From Candidatus Dormiibacterota bacterium (GTDB lineage: Bacteria > Chloroflexota > Dormibacteria > Dormibacterales > Dormibacteraceae), in the NCBI GenBank assembly GCA_955652705.1, contig CATPBK010000050.1, positions 1 to 64,000 of the forward strand: a stretch of DNA of 64,000 bases. The letters are read 5' to 3'. Under the pieces are notes generated by a model, which worked only from the letters and a program-made list of their open reading frames with translations, searched no databases and was not told the DNA's origin. Made by a program: the position numbers and the translations under genes. Of this stretch, positions 34,076 to 44,400 are shown one piece after another (within the stretch, counting starts at the first letter, position 1; each line of letters opens with the position of its first letter).

Positions 34076-34963
34076 GTGAGCCTGGTCATCTGCGATGTAT
34101 GCCCCCGGGACGGACTCCAGAACGAGGCCAAGATCCTGGAACCATCGGTGCGCGCGGAGCTAATCGCGCGGTTGGCGGCGGCGGGCCTGCCGAGGGTCGA
34201 GGCGGTGAGCTTTGTGAACCCGAAGCTGGTGCCCGCCATGGCCGGGGCGGAGGACGTGATGGCGCGCGTCGACCGCAGCGGCGGGACGGTCTACTCCGGC
34301 CTGGTGCTCAACGAGAAGGGCTACGAGCGGGCGACGGCCTGCCGCCTGGACCGCATCAACTACGGCTTCCCGGTCACCGACACCTTCGCGCGCCGCAACC
34401 AGAACACGACAGTCGCGGAAGGGATCGCACTCTGCAAGCGCCTGGTAGCGAGGGCTGAGGACGACGGTCTTCCCATCACCGTGACGCTGAGCTGCTCCTT
34501 CGGCTGCCCCTTCGAGGGGCCAGTCCCGCCGGCCCACGTGCTGGCCGTCGCCGAGCAGGTCTTGCAGTCAGCGCCGGACGAGCTCGTCCTGGCGGACACG
34601 ATAGGTGTCGGGGTGCCGCGTCAGGTCCGCGAGCTGATCTCGGGCGTGCGAGCGCTCGGCAGCGCGCGCGCGGGCGCCCACTTCCACAACACCCGCAATA
34701 CCGGCATCGCCAACGCCCTGGCCGCGCTGGAGTCCGGGGCCGAGCTGCTGGACGCCTCCGTCGGCGGCGCGGGTGGCTGTCCGTTCGCGCCCCGGGCCAC
34801 CGGCAACATCGCCACCGAGGACCTCGTCTACCTGCTTCAGGGCGAGGGGATCCAGACCGGGATCGACCTCGAGGCGTTGATCGCCATCTCGGGCTGGCTG
34901 GGCGAGCAGCTCGGCCGCGAGCTGCCGAGCCTCGTGAGCAAGGCAGGGCCGTTCCCGGGCTGA
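34076..34963 (+). CDS. Hydroxymethylglutaryl-CoA lyase family protein
   Basis: A 295-residue DRE-TIM metallolyase. It opens with VCPRDGLQNE at about 7-16, the HMGL signature, continues with SFVNPKLVPAM, has HFHNTRNTG with two metal-binding His, and the catalytic Cys in GGAGGCPFAPRATGN. HMG-CoA lyase splits HMG-CoA to acetoacetate and acetyl-CoA in leucine or ketone metabolism. Related lyases use other 3-hydroxyacyl-CoAs. The GTG at 34076 is chosen from the promoter position; an ATG at 34064 adds 4 residues. No leucine-degradation genes are next to it. Confidence 0.88.
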   Translation: MSLVICDVCPRDGLQNEAKILEPSVRAELIARLAAAGLPRVEAVSFVNPKLVPAMAGAEDVMARVDRSGGTVYSGLVLNEKGYERATACRLDRINYGFPVTDTFARRNQNTTVAEGIALCKRLVARAEDDGLPITVTLSCSFGCPFEGPVPPAHVLAVAEQVLQSAPDELVLADTIGVGVPRQVRELISGVRALGSARAGAHFHNTRNTGIANALAALESGAELLDASVGGAGGCPFAPRATGNIATEDLVYLLQGEGIQTGIDLEALIAISGWLGEQLGRELPSLVSKAGPFPG

Positions 34964-35036
34964 CCCATTCCGCCCAACCTAGTAAGCTAGCCGCCCGCGC
35001 TCGTCCAGGTCTCGTCGGAGGTCCCCGCCACAACAG

Positions 35037-36275
35037 ATGAGCTTTCACATCACCCGTCGCACGTTCATCCGCGGCCTCGGCACGGGCGTCGCCCTTGGCG
35101 CCGGGATGGGCACGCTGGGCTTGCTCGACTCCCTGCCCATCTATGCGCGGGAGACCATCCGAACGCGAGCCCATGAGTCCACCGGAACCGTCGACGGTGA
35201 GGACAGCCGCGGCCTCCCGTTCGCGGCGTCCCATGTCGCCTTGCACTGGCAGGGCAACCACGAGGCCGCCGTCTTCGCCGCCTTCAGCACCGACGGGCAG
35301 ACCTTCGGGCCCTGGCTGGCCGTCCTCCACGACGAGGTCGGCGAGGTCAAGCAAGACGGCCGGACGTACGGCGCGGTCATGACCGCACCGGGCGCCGTGG
35401 CGGTCAAGGTCCGCTCCGACCGGCGCCTGGAGGACGTCAGGGTGCTCGGGATGGTAGACGGCGAGCGGAGCGTCAGCTACACCCGCGGCGGCGTTTTTGC
35501 GGCTGCCGCGCTGCCGCCCGTCATCACGCGCGCCGGCTGGGGCTGCGACGAGAGCCTGATGAGCTGGACGCCCGAGTTCTATCCCGTCCAGAAGCTGGTC
35601 TGCCATCACACGGCGACCCAGAACCGGGACCCCAATCCCGCCGCGACGATCAGGTCGATCTACTACTACCACGCCGTCACCCAGGCCTGGGGAGACATCG
35701 GCTACAACTTCCTGGTCGACGAAGCGGGCCGGATCTATGAGGGCCGGTACTCGCGGCCCTATCCGACCGGGCAGTCGCCGACGGGGGAGGACACGTCAGG
35801 ACGGGGAGTGACCGGCGCGCATGCCGCTCAGTTCAACTCCGGCACCGTGGGGATCGCGCTGCTGGGCACGCTTACCAGCCAGGACACGACAGCAGCCGGC
35901 CGCAAAGGCATCGAACAGGTGCTGGCCTGGAAAGCGAGCACTCACAGCATCAGCGCAACCGGCTCACAGCGCTACACCAACCCGGTCAGCGGGGTGCGGT
36001 CGACCTTTCCAAACATCGCCGGCCACCGCGATGTCAACTCCACCGAGTGCCCGGGCGGCGTCTTCTACTCGACGCTGCCGAAAGTCCGCAGTGACGTGGC
36101 GCTGCTGGCGAGCGGCGGCCAGCCGCCATCGCCGACTCCGACTCCGACGCCAACTCCAACTCCGACTCCGACTCCGACACCCACGCCGACTCCGACACCC
36201 ACGCCGACTCCGACACCCACGCCGAGGCCAACGCCGACGCCGACGCCAGGAGGCGGCGGAGACTACCAGGGCTAG
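35037..36275 (+). CDS. Tat-exported PGRP-type N-acetylmuramoyl-L-alanine amidase
   Basis: A 412-residue exported protein. The N-terminus TRRTFIRGLGTG (about 6-17) is a twin-arginine signal followed by a hydrophobic stretch. After a beta-rich domain (about 60-155) comes an Amidase_2/PGRP domain starting at ITRAGWGCDE, with zinc-ligand His in VCHHTATQ, the GYNFLVDEAGRIYEGR core and GHRDVNSTECPG with the last His and Cys. It should cleave the peptide from MurNAc. The C-terminus is a long (Pro-Thr)n tail ending GGGGDYQG, likely a wall-spanning spacer. The ATG is 14 nt after GGAGGT. Confidence 0.88.
   Translation: MSFHITRRTFIRGLGTGVALGAGMGTLGLLDSLPIYARETIRTRAHESTGTVDGEDSRGLPFAASHVALHWQGNHEAAVFAAFSTDGQTFGPWLAVLHDEVGEVKQDGRTYGAVMTAPGAVAVKVRSDRRLEDVRVLGMVDGERSVSYTRGGVFAAAALPPVITRAGWGCDESLMSWTPEFYPVQKLVCHHTATQNRDPNPAATIRSIYYYHAVTQAWGDIGYNFLVDEAGRIYEGRYSRPYPTGQSPTGEDTSGRGVTGAHAAQFNSGTVGIALLGTLTSQDTTAAGRKGIEQVLAWKASTHSISATGSQRYTNPVSGVRSTFPNIAGHRDVNSTECPGGVFYSTLPKVRSDVALLASGGQPPSPTPTPTPTPTPTPTPTPTPTPTPTPTPTPTPRPTPTPTPGGGGDYQG
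36127..36252 (+). repeat. CCGACT/CCGACA hexanucleotide tract encoding a Pro-Thr tail
   Basis: About twenty near-perfect hexanucleotide units with synonymous changes code for the (Pro-Thr)n tail. Such tracts vary in length by slippage; multiples of 6 bp keep the frame. Confidence 0.85.
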
Positions 36276-36317
36276 GTTCCCGAGGCGCGCGTGCAGCTTC
36301 CGGCTAAACGCGGAGAC

Positions 36318-36323
36318 TAGGGT
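36318..36323 (+). promoter_or_regulatory. -10 element of the FAD reductase gene
   Basis: TAGGGT followed by 7 nt and the ATG at 36331. Confidence 0.5.
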
Positions 36324-36330
36324 GAAGGCC

Positions 36331-37608
36331 ATGGCCGTCCAGCGACCCATCGTGATCGTGGGCGCCGGACTGGCCGGCGGGAGCGCCGCCGTCGCGCTGC
36401 GGGAAGAGGGTTATCGCGGCGGGCTGAGGCTTGTCGGGCGGGAGCCCGGTGTCCCCTTCGGCAGACCGCCGCTTTCCAAGACCTACCTGCGCGGCGAGGA
36501 GGAGCTGCACGGCTGGTTCGTCAAACCGCCTGGCTGGTACCCGGAGCACGACGTCGACCTGACCTCCGCCAGCGTCGTCAGCCTCGACCCGGCTGCCCGC
36601 GAGGTCCGCCTGGACTCCGGCCAGGTCCTGCCCTACGAGGCGCTCCTGCTCGCGACCGGCGGCCGCAACCGGAGCCTCGACGTGCCCGGCTCGCGGTTGG
36701 CCGGGGTGCACCAGCTCCGCACCGTGGCCGAGTGCGACGCCATCAGGCGCCAGGCCCGACCTGGCGCGCGGGCCGTCGTCGTCGGGCTGGGATTCATCGG
36801 CTGCGAGGTCGCCGCCTCGCTGCGCCAGCTTGGAGTGCGGGTCACGGCGATCCTGAGGAGCGGTTTGCCGCTGGGCCAGGTTCTCGGGAAAGAGGTCGGC
36901 AAGGTGATGGCGGCGGTGCATCGCGAGGAGGGGGTCGAGATTCGAACCGACGACCAGGTCGTCGCCTTTGAAGGCGCCGGCGGACTGGAGCGGGTGATCA
37001 CCGCGAAGGGCGCCCGGCTGCCTTGCGAGCTGGCGGTGGTCGCGGTCGGCATCGAGCCGGACCTGCACGTCGCGGAGAGCGCAGGCCTTGAGGTCGACAA
37101 CGGGATTCTGGTGGACGCGCTCTGCCGGACCAGCCTACCGGGTATCTACGCCGCCGGCGACGTCGCCAACCATTTGCACCCGCTCTTCGGCCGCATCCGC
37201 GTTGAGCACTACAACAACGCCGAGAAGCAGGGGCGGGCGGCCGGCCGGATCCTGGCCGGCAGGGTCGAGCCCTACGACTATCTCCACACCTTCTGGTCCG
37301 ACCAGTACAGCCACAAGCTCGAGTACGTCGGGCACGCCAGGAAGTGGGACCGCTTCGTCATTCGAGGCAGCCTCGACGAGCGCCGCTTCCTCGGCTTCTA
37401 CTTGCAGGCCGGCGTGGTCCGCGCCGCGGTTGGCTTCGACCGTGGCGGCGATCCTGAGCTGGAGGAGCAGAGCGAGATGGCGGCCGCCGGCCGGCTCGTG
37501 GCAAGCGGCGTCAAGGTTCGCGCCGACAGGCTGGCCGACGAGGCGCTCGATCTCTGGTCACTAACCAAACCGGCTCCAATCCATCACTCCCGCACCAAGC
37601 TTTCTTAA
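36331..37608 (+). CDS. FAD-dependent NAD(P)H:ferredoxin/rubredoxin reductase
   Basis: A 425-residue two-dinucleotide-binding flavoprotein of the BphA4/putidaredoxin reductase type: FAD motif IVIVGAGLAGGSAA at about 7-20, the FGRPPLSK segment, NAD motif VVVGLGFIGCEVAA at about 150-163, IYAAGDVAN and a C-terminal reductase domain with YVGHARKWDRFVIRG. It passes electrons from NAD(P)H to a ferredoxin, perhaps the one at 30.6 kb or a partner in the redox module that follows. ATG at 36331 is selected by the TAGGGT-N7 promoter. Confidence 0.88.
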   Translation: MAVQRPIVIVGAGLAGGSAAVALREEGYRGGLRLVGREPGVPFGRPPLSKTYLRGEEELHGWFVKPPGWYPEHDVDLTSASVVSLDPAAREVRLDSGQVLPYEALLLATGGRNRSLDVPGSRLAGVHQLRTVAECDAIRRQARPGARAVVVGLGFIGCEVAASLRQLGVRVTAILRSGLPLGQVLGKEVGKVMAAVHREEGVEIRTDDQVVAFEGAGGLERVITAKGARLPCELAVVAVGIEPDLHVAESAGLEVDNGILVDALCRTSLPGIYAAGDVANHLHPLFGRIRVEHYNNAEKQGRAAGRILAGRVEPYDYLHTFWSDQYSHKLEYVGHARKWDRFVIRGSLDERRFLGFYLQAGVVRAAVGFDRGGDPELEEQSEMAAAGRLVASGVKVRADRLADEALDLWSLTKPAPIHHSRTKLS

Positions 37609-37632
37609 CCGGCCGTGGGAGATGCTGTCCCC

Positions 37633-37749
37633 GTGCAGAGCGTTGTGATCCTCGCGGTCGTCGCCATGGGCGCCGCCCGGCTGGCCTGGCGGATGCTGGG
37701 TCGCACTGCCCCGCTGGACGCGGAAGCACTGCGCCGGGCCGCCGAGTAG
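37633..37749 (+). CDS. Possible 38-residue single-helix membrane peptide
   Basis: A GTG-started frame encoding MQSVVILAVVAMGAARLAW followed by a short amphipathic tail rich in Ala, Arg and Glu. One membrane helix spans about 3-20. It fills most of the gap between the FAD reductase and the COG4280-like gene. No homology can be claimed; the evidence is composition and position only. Confidence 0.35.
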   Translation: MQSVVILAVVAMGAARLAWRMLGRTAPLDAEALRRAAE

Positions 37750-37781
37750 ACCGACCCAGCGCCCCGACTTCCGCGCGCAAC

Positions 37782-37787
37782 TAGCAT
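37782..37787 (+). promoter_or_regulatory. -10 element of the COG4280-like gene
   Basis: TAGCAT followed by 6 nt and GTG at 37794. Confidence 0.5.
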
Positions 37788-37793
37788 TGGGCG

Positions 37794-38519
37794 GTGACCG
37801 GCGTCGCCGTCGTGCTGCTCACGACCTTCCTGGCTTCGGCCGTCGAAGCCGTCGAGATGGTGACGATCGTGCTCGGAGTGGGGGCGACCCGCGGCTGGCG
37901 GGCCACCTTCGCCGGCGTGGGTGCGGGTCTGCTGGTGCTGGCGGTCGTGGTCGTAGCTTTCGGCCTGGCCTTGAGGGCGACCCCGATCGGCCCGCTCCGC
38001 CTGATCATCGGCACCCTCCTGCTCATCTTCGGGCTGCAGTGGTTTCGCAAGGGCGTGCGGCGCGTGGCCGCGCACGGCCTGGCCGGGCTGCGCATGCGGG
38101 CGGCGGACGAGCCCTCCGAATGGACCGGAGAAGGGTTCGACTGGACGGCTTTCGTGCTCGCCTTCAAGGGAGTCGTCCTGGAAGGCCTGGAGGTCGCGTT
38201 CATCGTGGTCTCATTCGGCGTGAACGCGGGCCAGCTCGGGCCGGCTGTGATCGGCGGCGTGGCGGCCCTGGTGGTGATCGCCGCCATCGGAGCGGCGCTC
38301 AGAGGCCTCGTGACCCAGATTCCGCGGAGCCTGCTGCAGCTGATGGTGGGGATCCTGCTGACGACTTTCGGCACCTTCTGGTCGCTGGAAGGTCTGGGGG
38401 TGGCCTGGCCGGCCGGTGACGGCGCCATCCTCGGCCTGCTCGCCCTCTACCTGCTGACGGCCGCCACTTTCATCACCATCGAGCGCCGTCATGCGTTTGG
38501 GTATAGCCCAGGGACCTAG
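37794..38519 (+). CDS. COG4280-like membrane protein with duplicated acidic helix motif
   Basis: A 241-residue polytopic membrane protein. Two segments share a pattern: ASAVEAVEMVTIVLGVG (about 14-30) and VVLEGLEVAFIVVSFG (about 127-142), each placing two Glu three residues apart in a membrane helix. This recalls the R-E-G-L-E motif of Ftr1-type iron permeases and the acidic motifs of UPF0016 cation transporters, so metal or cation transport is possible. The usual annotation is an uncharacterised membrane protein. GTG start follows TAGCAT-N6. The next small membrane gene starts immediately after its stop, opening a five-gene redox module. Confidence 0.7.
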   Translation: MTGVAVVLLTTFLASAVEAVEMVTIVLGVGATRGWRATFAGVGAGLLVLAVVVVAFGLALRATPIGPLRLIIGTLLLIFGLQWFRKGVRRVAAHGLAGLRMRAADEPSEWTGEGFDWTAFVLAFKGVVLEGLEVAFIVVSFGVNAGQLGPAVIGGVAALVVIAAIGAALRGLVTQIPRSLLQLMVGILLTTFGTFWSLEGLGVAWPAGDGAILGLLALYLLTAATFITIERRHAFGYSPGT

Positions 38520-38726
38520 GTGTTCCTGCTGTCCTGGCTCATCGGCTTCGGACGGTTCTGGTACGACTTCATCATCGGCGACGACTGGACGGTGGCGGCC
38601 GCGATCCTGGCCGGGCTCATCGTCACGGCCATTCTGAATTCGCGCGGCGTCACGGCTTGGTGGCTCGTTCCGGTCATCGTGGTTGTGATGGTCGCCGTCA
38701 GCCTGCGCCGCGCCGGCCGCACCTGA
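38520..38726 (+). CDS. Small two-helix membrane protein
   Basis: 68 residues with hydrophobic stretches at about 2-14 and 25-62 (two helices separated by NSRGVTAWW) and a conserved-looking FWYDFIIGDDW segment between. GTG start abuts the stop of the COG4280-like gene with no gap, implying co-translation. No family name is known to me; it is probably a subunit or chaperone of the preceding protein. Confidence 0.6.
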   Translation: MFLLSWLIGFGRFWYDFIIGDDWTVAAAILAGLIVTAILNSRGVTAWWLVPVIVVVMVAVSLRRAGRT

Positions 38727-38732
38727 AGACTC

Positions 38733-39338
<606 letters not shown>

Positions 39339-40062
39339 GCTGGCAGCTCGCCGAGGTGACCGAGGTCGTCCGCGAAACCGACCACGTCTCCAGCCTCGTG
39401 CTCCAGGTGCCGGGCTGGCCCGGCCACCTGGCGGGCCAGCACGTCGACGTGCGGTTGACCGCGCAAGACGGTTACCAGGCCCAGCGCAGCTACTCCATCG
39501 CGTCGCCGCCTGAGGGCGCGCGGGTCGCGCTCACCGTTGAGCGCCTCGAGGATGGCGAGGTCTCGCCTTACCTGGTGGGGGAGGTCGTGGTTGGCGACAA
39601 GTTCGAGCTCCGGGGGCCGATCGGTGGCTACTTCGTCTGGCGGGCCGCCGACGAGGGCCCGCTCCTGCTCCTGGCCGGGGGCTCCGGCGTGGTACCCCTA
39701 ATGGCGATGATCCGCCACCGCCAGGCTCGTAAAGCGCCGACGCCCACGCGTCTTCTTTACTCGTCCCGCTCGCTCGACGACGTGATCTACCGGGAAGAGC
39801 TGGAGCGGTATTCGACGGCTGATCCGCAGCTCCACGTCTACTACACGCTGACGCGAGTTCAACCGCCGCAGTGGACGGGATTCGGACGGCGGATCGACCG
39901 CGCGATGGTCGCCCAGGTGGCCTGGTCCCGTGACGAAACCCCGCTCGCTTACGTCTGCGGCCCAACCACTTTCGTAGAGACCGCCGCCTCGCTCCTGGTC
40001 GAGCTTGGCTACGACCCGCGGCGGATCAAGACCGAGCGCTTCGGCGCGACTGGAGGATAGCT

Positions 40063-40332
40063 GTGCAGCAGAGTGAGATGAAGCTCGACGGGAACGCCAT
40101 CGCCGGTCTCTTGCGGGAGATCTTCACAGTCGAGATGACACTCGCGGAGAGCACCTGCGCGGGTTGCGGGGCCGTCCACCCGGTCGGCCGGGTCGACGTC
40201 TACATGAACGCGCCGGGAGTCGTCGTGCGCTGCCCGTCCTGCGAGCAGGTCCTGATGCGGATCGTGCACGGCAAAGGCCGCTACTGGCTGGACCTGGCGG
40301 GTGTCCGCAGGCTGGAGTTCGCCGACTCTTAG
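40063..40332 (+). CDS. DUF6510-like zinc-ribbon protein
   Basis: An 89-residue protein with a zinc-ribbon (CAGCG at about 32-36 and CPSCEQ at about 57-62). Small ribbon proteins of this type are repeatedly found behind sulfite-oxidase-like enzyme plus reductase pairs; function unknown. GGAGG precedes the GTG start. Its TAG overlaps the msrA stop on the other strand (TTAG). Confidence 0.75.
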   Translation: MQQSEMKLDGNAIAGLLREIFTVEMTLAESTCAGCGAVHPVGRVDVYMNAPGVVVRCPSCEQVLMRIVHGKGRYWLDLAGVRRLEFADS

Positions 40333-40994
40333 GAATTGCCGCCGACGCCGGCGACGCCGATCGGGCAGCTGACGCCGGTGCCGCCGAGACCGCAGTACCC
40401 GTTCGGGTTCCGGGCCAGGTACTGCTGGTGGTAGTCCTCGGCGAAGTAGAACTCGGCAGCCGGGACGATGTCCGTCGTGATGGCGCCGTATCCGGCCGCG
40501 GCCAAAGCCTCCCGGAAACGGGCCCGGGATGCCTCGGCCGTGCTGACCTGCTCCTTGGAGCTGGCAAAGATGACGGAGCGGTACTGGGTGCCGGCGTCGT
40601 TGCCCTGGCGCATGCCCTGCGTCGGATCGTGGTCTTCCCAGAACACGCGCAGCAGCTCGTCGTAGGAAACCCGCTTGGGATCGAAAACGACGCGGACGGC
40701 TTCCGCGTGGCCGGTCCGGCCCGAGCAGACCTCCTCGTAAGTCGGGTTCGGGGTGAACCCGCCTTCGTAACCGACCGCCGTCACGATGGCGCCGGGCGTC
40801 TCCCAGAACTTGCGCTCCGCCCCCCAGAAACAACCGAGCGCGAACTCGGCCACCTCGGTTCCCTCGGGGTAAGGCGGCGCCATGGGAGTGCCCAAGACGA
40901 GGTGGCGGCCCGGCGCCACGATCGCGTCCGCTCGCCCGGGCAGCGCGTCTTCCTTGGCCGGCAGCGTCATCGCGTGACGGGAGTTGAACCACAT
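40329..40994 (-). CDS. msrA: Peptide methionine sulfoxide reductase A
   Basis: A 221-residue MsrA that reduces methionine-S-sulfoxide in proteins. The catalytic [11 protein letters not shown] motif is at about 60-70 and the resolving Cys region [14 protein letters not shown] near the end. The N-terminal extension of about 45 residues ([18 protein letters not shown]) belongs to the longer actinobacterial subtype. ATG 40994 is preferred because GAGGCG lies 8 nt upstream; ATG 41009 is possible. It sits tail to tail with the redox module, which shares the theme of repairing oxidised residues. Confidence 0.93.
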   Translation of the reverse strand: MWFNSRHAMTLPAKEDALPGRADAIVAPGRHLVLGTPMAPPYPEGTEVAEFALGCFWGAERKFWETPGAIVTAVGYEGGFTPNPTYEEVCSGRTGHAEAVRVVFDPKRVSYDELLRVFWEDHDPTQGMRQGNDAGTQYRSVIFASSKEQVSTAEASRARFREALAAAGYGAITTDIVPAAEFYFAEDYHQQYLARNPNGYCGLGGTGVSCPIGVAGVGGNS

Positions 40995-41063
40995 GGCTAC
41001 ACGCCTCATACCCTGGGCGCTGAGGCACCAAACCCGGCCGGGTCGGGGACCTGAATCAAAGAC

Positions 41064-41375
41064 CTAGACAGAAGCCTTGGTATCTGCCTGGTTCATGGCC
41101 ACGATCTCGCCGTCATGCCATTCGGGAGGTGCAGCCAGCAGCTCCTGGTACGACTGGAACATCCTGTTCGTGTCTGGGTCGTCGGCGTTCGCCCTGTAGC
41201 TCGCCTCATCCTGGAACCCGATGGTCAACCAGGTCTCGTCGGGGTCGGAGGTGCTGCGGTAGACGGCCATGAACTGGAAGCCCTTGGCCTGCCTGCCCTC
41301 CATCCCTTCCATCAGCTTCTGCATCTTTTCAAAGCCACCTGGCTTGAACTTCATCCTGGCGACGGTTCCGAACAT
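41064..41375 (-). CDS. Antibiotic-biosynthesis-monooxygenase-fold (ABM-like) protein
   Basis: A 103-residue dimeric alpha/beta-barrel type protein: MFGTVARMKFKPGGFEKMQKL at the start and YQELLAAPPEWHDGEI near the end are the conserved edges. ABM-fold proteins are very diverse and no catalytic His is obvious, so the role is unknown. AAGGAG lies 10 nt before the ATG at 41375; the GTG at 41384 is too close to it. Confidence 0.65.
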   Translation of the reverse strand: MFGTVARMKFKPGGFEKMQKLMEGMEGRQAKGFQFMAVYRSTSDPDETWLTIGFQDEASYRANADDPDTNRMFQSYQELLAAPPEWHDGEIVAMNQADTKASV

Positions 41376-41456
41376 GGCGGCCACGCTCCTTGATCAGTCG
41401 AACAGAGTCGTCCCATGCTAGTCGTTCGGCGAATCGCGACTACCTGGACACCTGCA

Positions 41457-44400
41457 CTACTCCTCGCGGAGGAGTTCGACGGGATTGAGCCGCCGCAGGC
41501 TGCGCGCCGCCAGCACCACCGAAAGGCCCATGCCGGCCAGGATCAGGGTCGCGAACAGCACCAGCTCGCCGGCCGGGACCGTCAGCGCGGCCGGTGGAAT
41601 CGTGAAGAGAGGAGCCAGGATCTGCACGAACATGACCGCCATGGCCGCGCCGACCCCCGCGCCGACGACCAGGCTCAGGACGGCGACCACGGCTGCCTCG
41701 CCCAGCACCAGGCTGCGGAGCTGGCTCATCCGGATGCCCAGGGCGCGCATGGTCACGTACTCCTTGCGCCGCTGGAGCAACAGGCCGAAGACGAAGATCG
41801 CGATGCCGGCCGCGCTCATGAGCACGGTGTAGATCGCCTCCAGCCCACCGAGGCCTCGGAGGTTGAGGGCGGCCAGGGTCGATGAGTCCCGATTGATGGC
41901 GGTGGCCGTGGTCTCGACCAGGATCGGGTTTGCCCGCCCGGGTCCGGCCTTCAGAAGGTCGGCCACCCGGGTGACTCCGGTGGGGCTGGGATCGGTGGCC
42001 CGCACGAAGAACAGGCTTACTCGGGGGATCCCGGTCGCGGTCTGGTAATAAGCCAGGTTGGAGACCAGGTCGATTCCCTGAGGGAAGCCCGCGAAGTTCT
42101 GGAAGACCCCGGCGGCGTGGAAGGTCACCGGGATCTGTCTCCCCGAGGCGTCGGTGAGCTGGATCTTGACCTGGTCGCCGGGTTGGACATTGAAGGTCCT
42201 CGCCATCTCGGTCGAAACCAGCACCGCCGCCGGGTCGGTCCGCAGGGCGGCCATCGCCGCGGCGGCGCTCCGGTTGGGGAAGAAGGAATCGGGCAACGAG
42301 GCGACCCGGTCGAAGGTGGTCGCATCGATGGCGACCAGCGCCCGCTTGTCGGTGCCGACGAGGGCGTTGGAAGTCTGGGCGACCGGAGTCACGCCGCTGA
42401 CTCCCGCGACCCGGAGCTGAGTGCCGAAGGCCGTGGTCTGGGCATTGAGAGCGCTCGGAGTCACGCGCAGGTCGGAGCCGGTGACAAAGCGGGAGTCGGC
42501 GGCCTTTTCGGCGCCGTAAGTGGCGACGAATAGCGCCAGGCTGGAACCGAAGGCGACGGCGAGGGCGACAGCGATGACTCCGGAGGCAAGCGAGGCGGAT
42601 CGCCGCTCCACGCTTCTGCCCAGCGTGCCCAGGGTCAGGCTGCCGAAGCCGGTGCGCCGGCGCCGGCCCAGGCGGCCACCGGCCAGCAGCGTTAGGCGGA
42701 CCGCAAGGAGGGTCGCGCCGATCCAGCCGAGGAGCGGCGAAAGCAGCGTGTAGAAGGACAGGGAGACCGATTGTCCCTCGGCCGGCGTCGGCTTGAAGCC
42801 ACCGGAGACCTGGGTGACGATCCAGACCAGCGCGGCCGCCGCCAGAAAGACGAGATCCAGGCGCAGCCGAAGCCAGGCCGGCGGAGCACTGACCTCGAGC
42901 TCCCGCCGCTCCTCACCGGCTTCCTTCGACAGTGAGCGGTGACCGGGCAGGTACAGCGCGAGCGCGGTGGTGACCAGGCCGGCCAGTACCGACAGGCCGG
43001 CCGACAGCGCGAAGCTCTGGCGCGACGCCGTCGCCAGCGCTGGCATTCCGAGGACCAGGACAACCGTGAGCAAGCCGAGTGCCAGGCCGAGGGCAGACCC
43101 CAAGATGGCGACGCTGGCCGACGTGTAGGCGAGCCCCCTCAAAAGGTGGCGGGGCTGGGCGCCGCGAGCCCTCAAGGTGGCCTGCTCTCGACGCTGGGCC
43201 TGGGCCAGCAGCCCGCCCGCGTAGCGGGAGAGGTAGGCCGCCAGCAGAACGCCTGGCAATCCCAGGAAGAGGAACAGGATCTTGGCCAGGATGGTGTCGC
43301 CCTTGGCGCTGTTGAGCGCATCGGAGAGGTTGTCGATGACCGACACCTGGCCAGGCGCCAGCCTTTCGATCGACCGCTTCAGGCCCTGCGTGGTGACGGC
43401 CGCAACGGTCGGATCGCTGGCCAGGCGAGCCCGATCGAGGTGGAGGTCGAGCTCGAGCGCGGGAGGCGCCTTCAAGAGTGGGCTGGAAGACGCGGCATCC
43501 ACCCGGAGTGCGGGCAGGATCTCGGTCTCCAGGACCGACATCGGCACCACGAGCACGTTCGGCACCTGGACGAACTCGCCCTGGCTGTCCCCTGACCGGC
43601 TGGCGAAGAGCGGATCCGCCTTCGAAAAGTCCGCGGTGCCGCCCACTTTGAGGGCCAGGGGCGGGGTGCGGCCGGGCAGAGTCAGCGCGACCGCGCTCCC
43701 GGGGCCGGCCCCCAGAGCGCGAGCCGCATCGGGGCTCAACAGCGCCGTTCCGGCGCCGTAAGCGCCGCTCGTCAACCGCACCATCGGGTAGTGCTGGAGA
43801 TACCTGGGATCAAAGGCGAATACGCGCAGCGGCTGGGCGACTACCGCGGAGCCCGAACGAAGGCTGCCGGCGGGCAGATCCAGGGAGCCGAGCCGGTCCG
43901 CGGTCGTCACTGCAGGCACCTTGGCGACGAGCCTGTTGAGCTGGTCAAGGCTCAGCGGCTGCTGAGAGTTGGCGGTGGCCGGGGCGGGCTCCTCCTTGCT
44001 GGCGATCGTGCCGTGCAGGCTCAACGCCTGCGTCGAGGCGACCGCCGCCACGGCCTTCGCCCGGTAGGCGACGGTTACCTTGCCGGCGGGCGCCAGATCG
44101 GCGATTCCGAGGCCAGCGGCGAGTGGGTTTTCGCCCCCCACGTCGGGGACCGGCCGGCCACCAACGGTGACCGACCCGGGCACGTAGGCCAGCTGCGGCG
44201 GGACCTCGTCACGGACGACGACGCTGGTCATCGCTCGGGTTGATCCGTTCACGGCTGTGAGACTCACGGTGACCGTCTGTCCGGCCGCCAGCGTGGTGCC
44301 CCCGTCGAGGGTTTCGGTCAGCCAAAGCGGCGAGGCCAGCGGAGATGTGAGGCCCGCCTGCATGTCGATGGCCACGGGGGCGATCGCCCGCTCGGTCATC

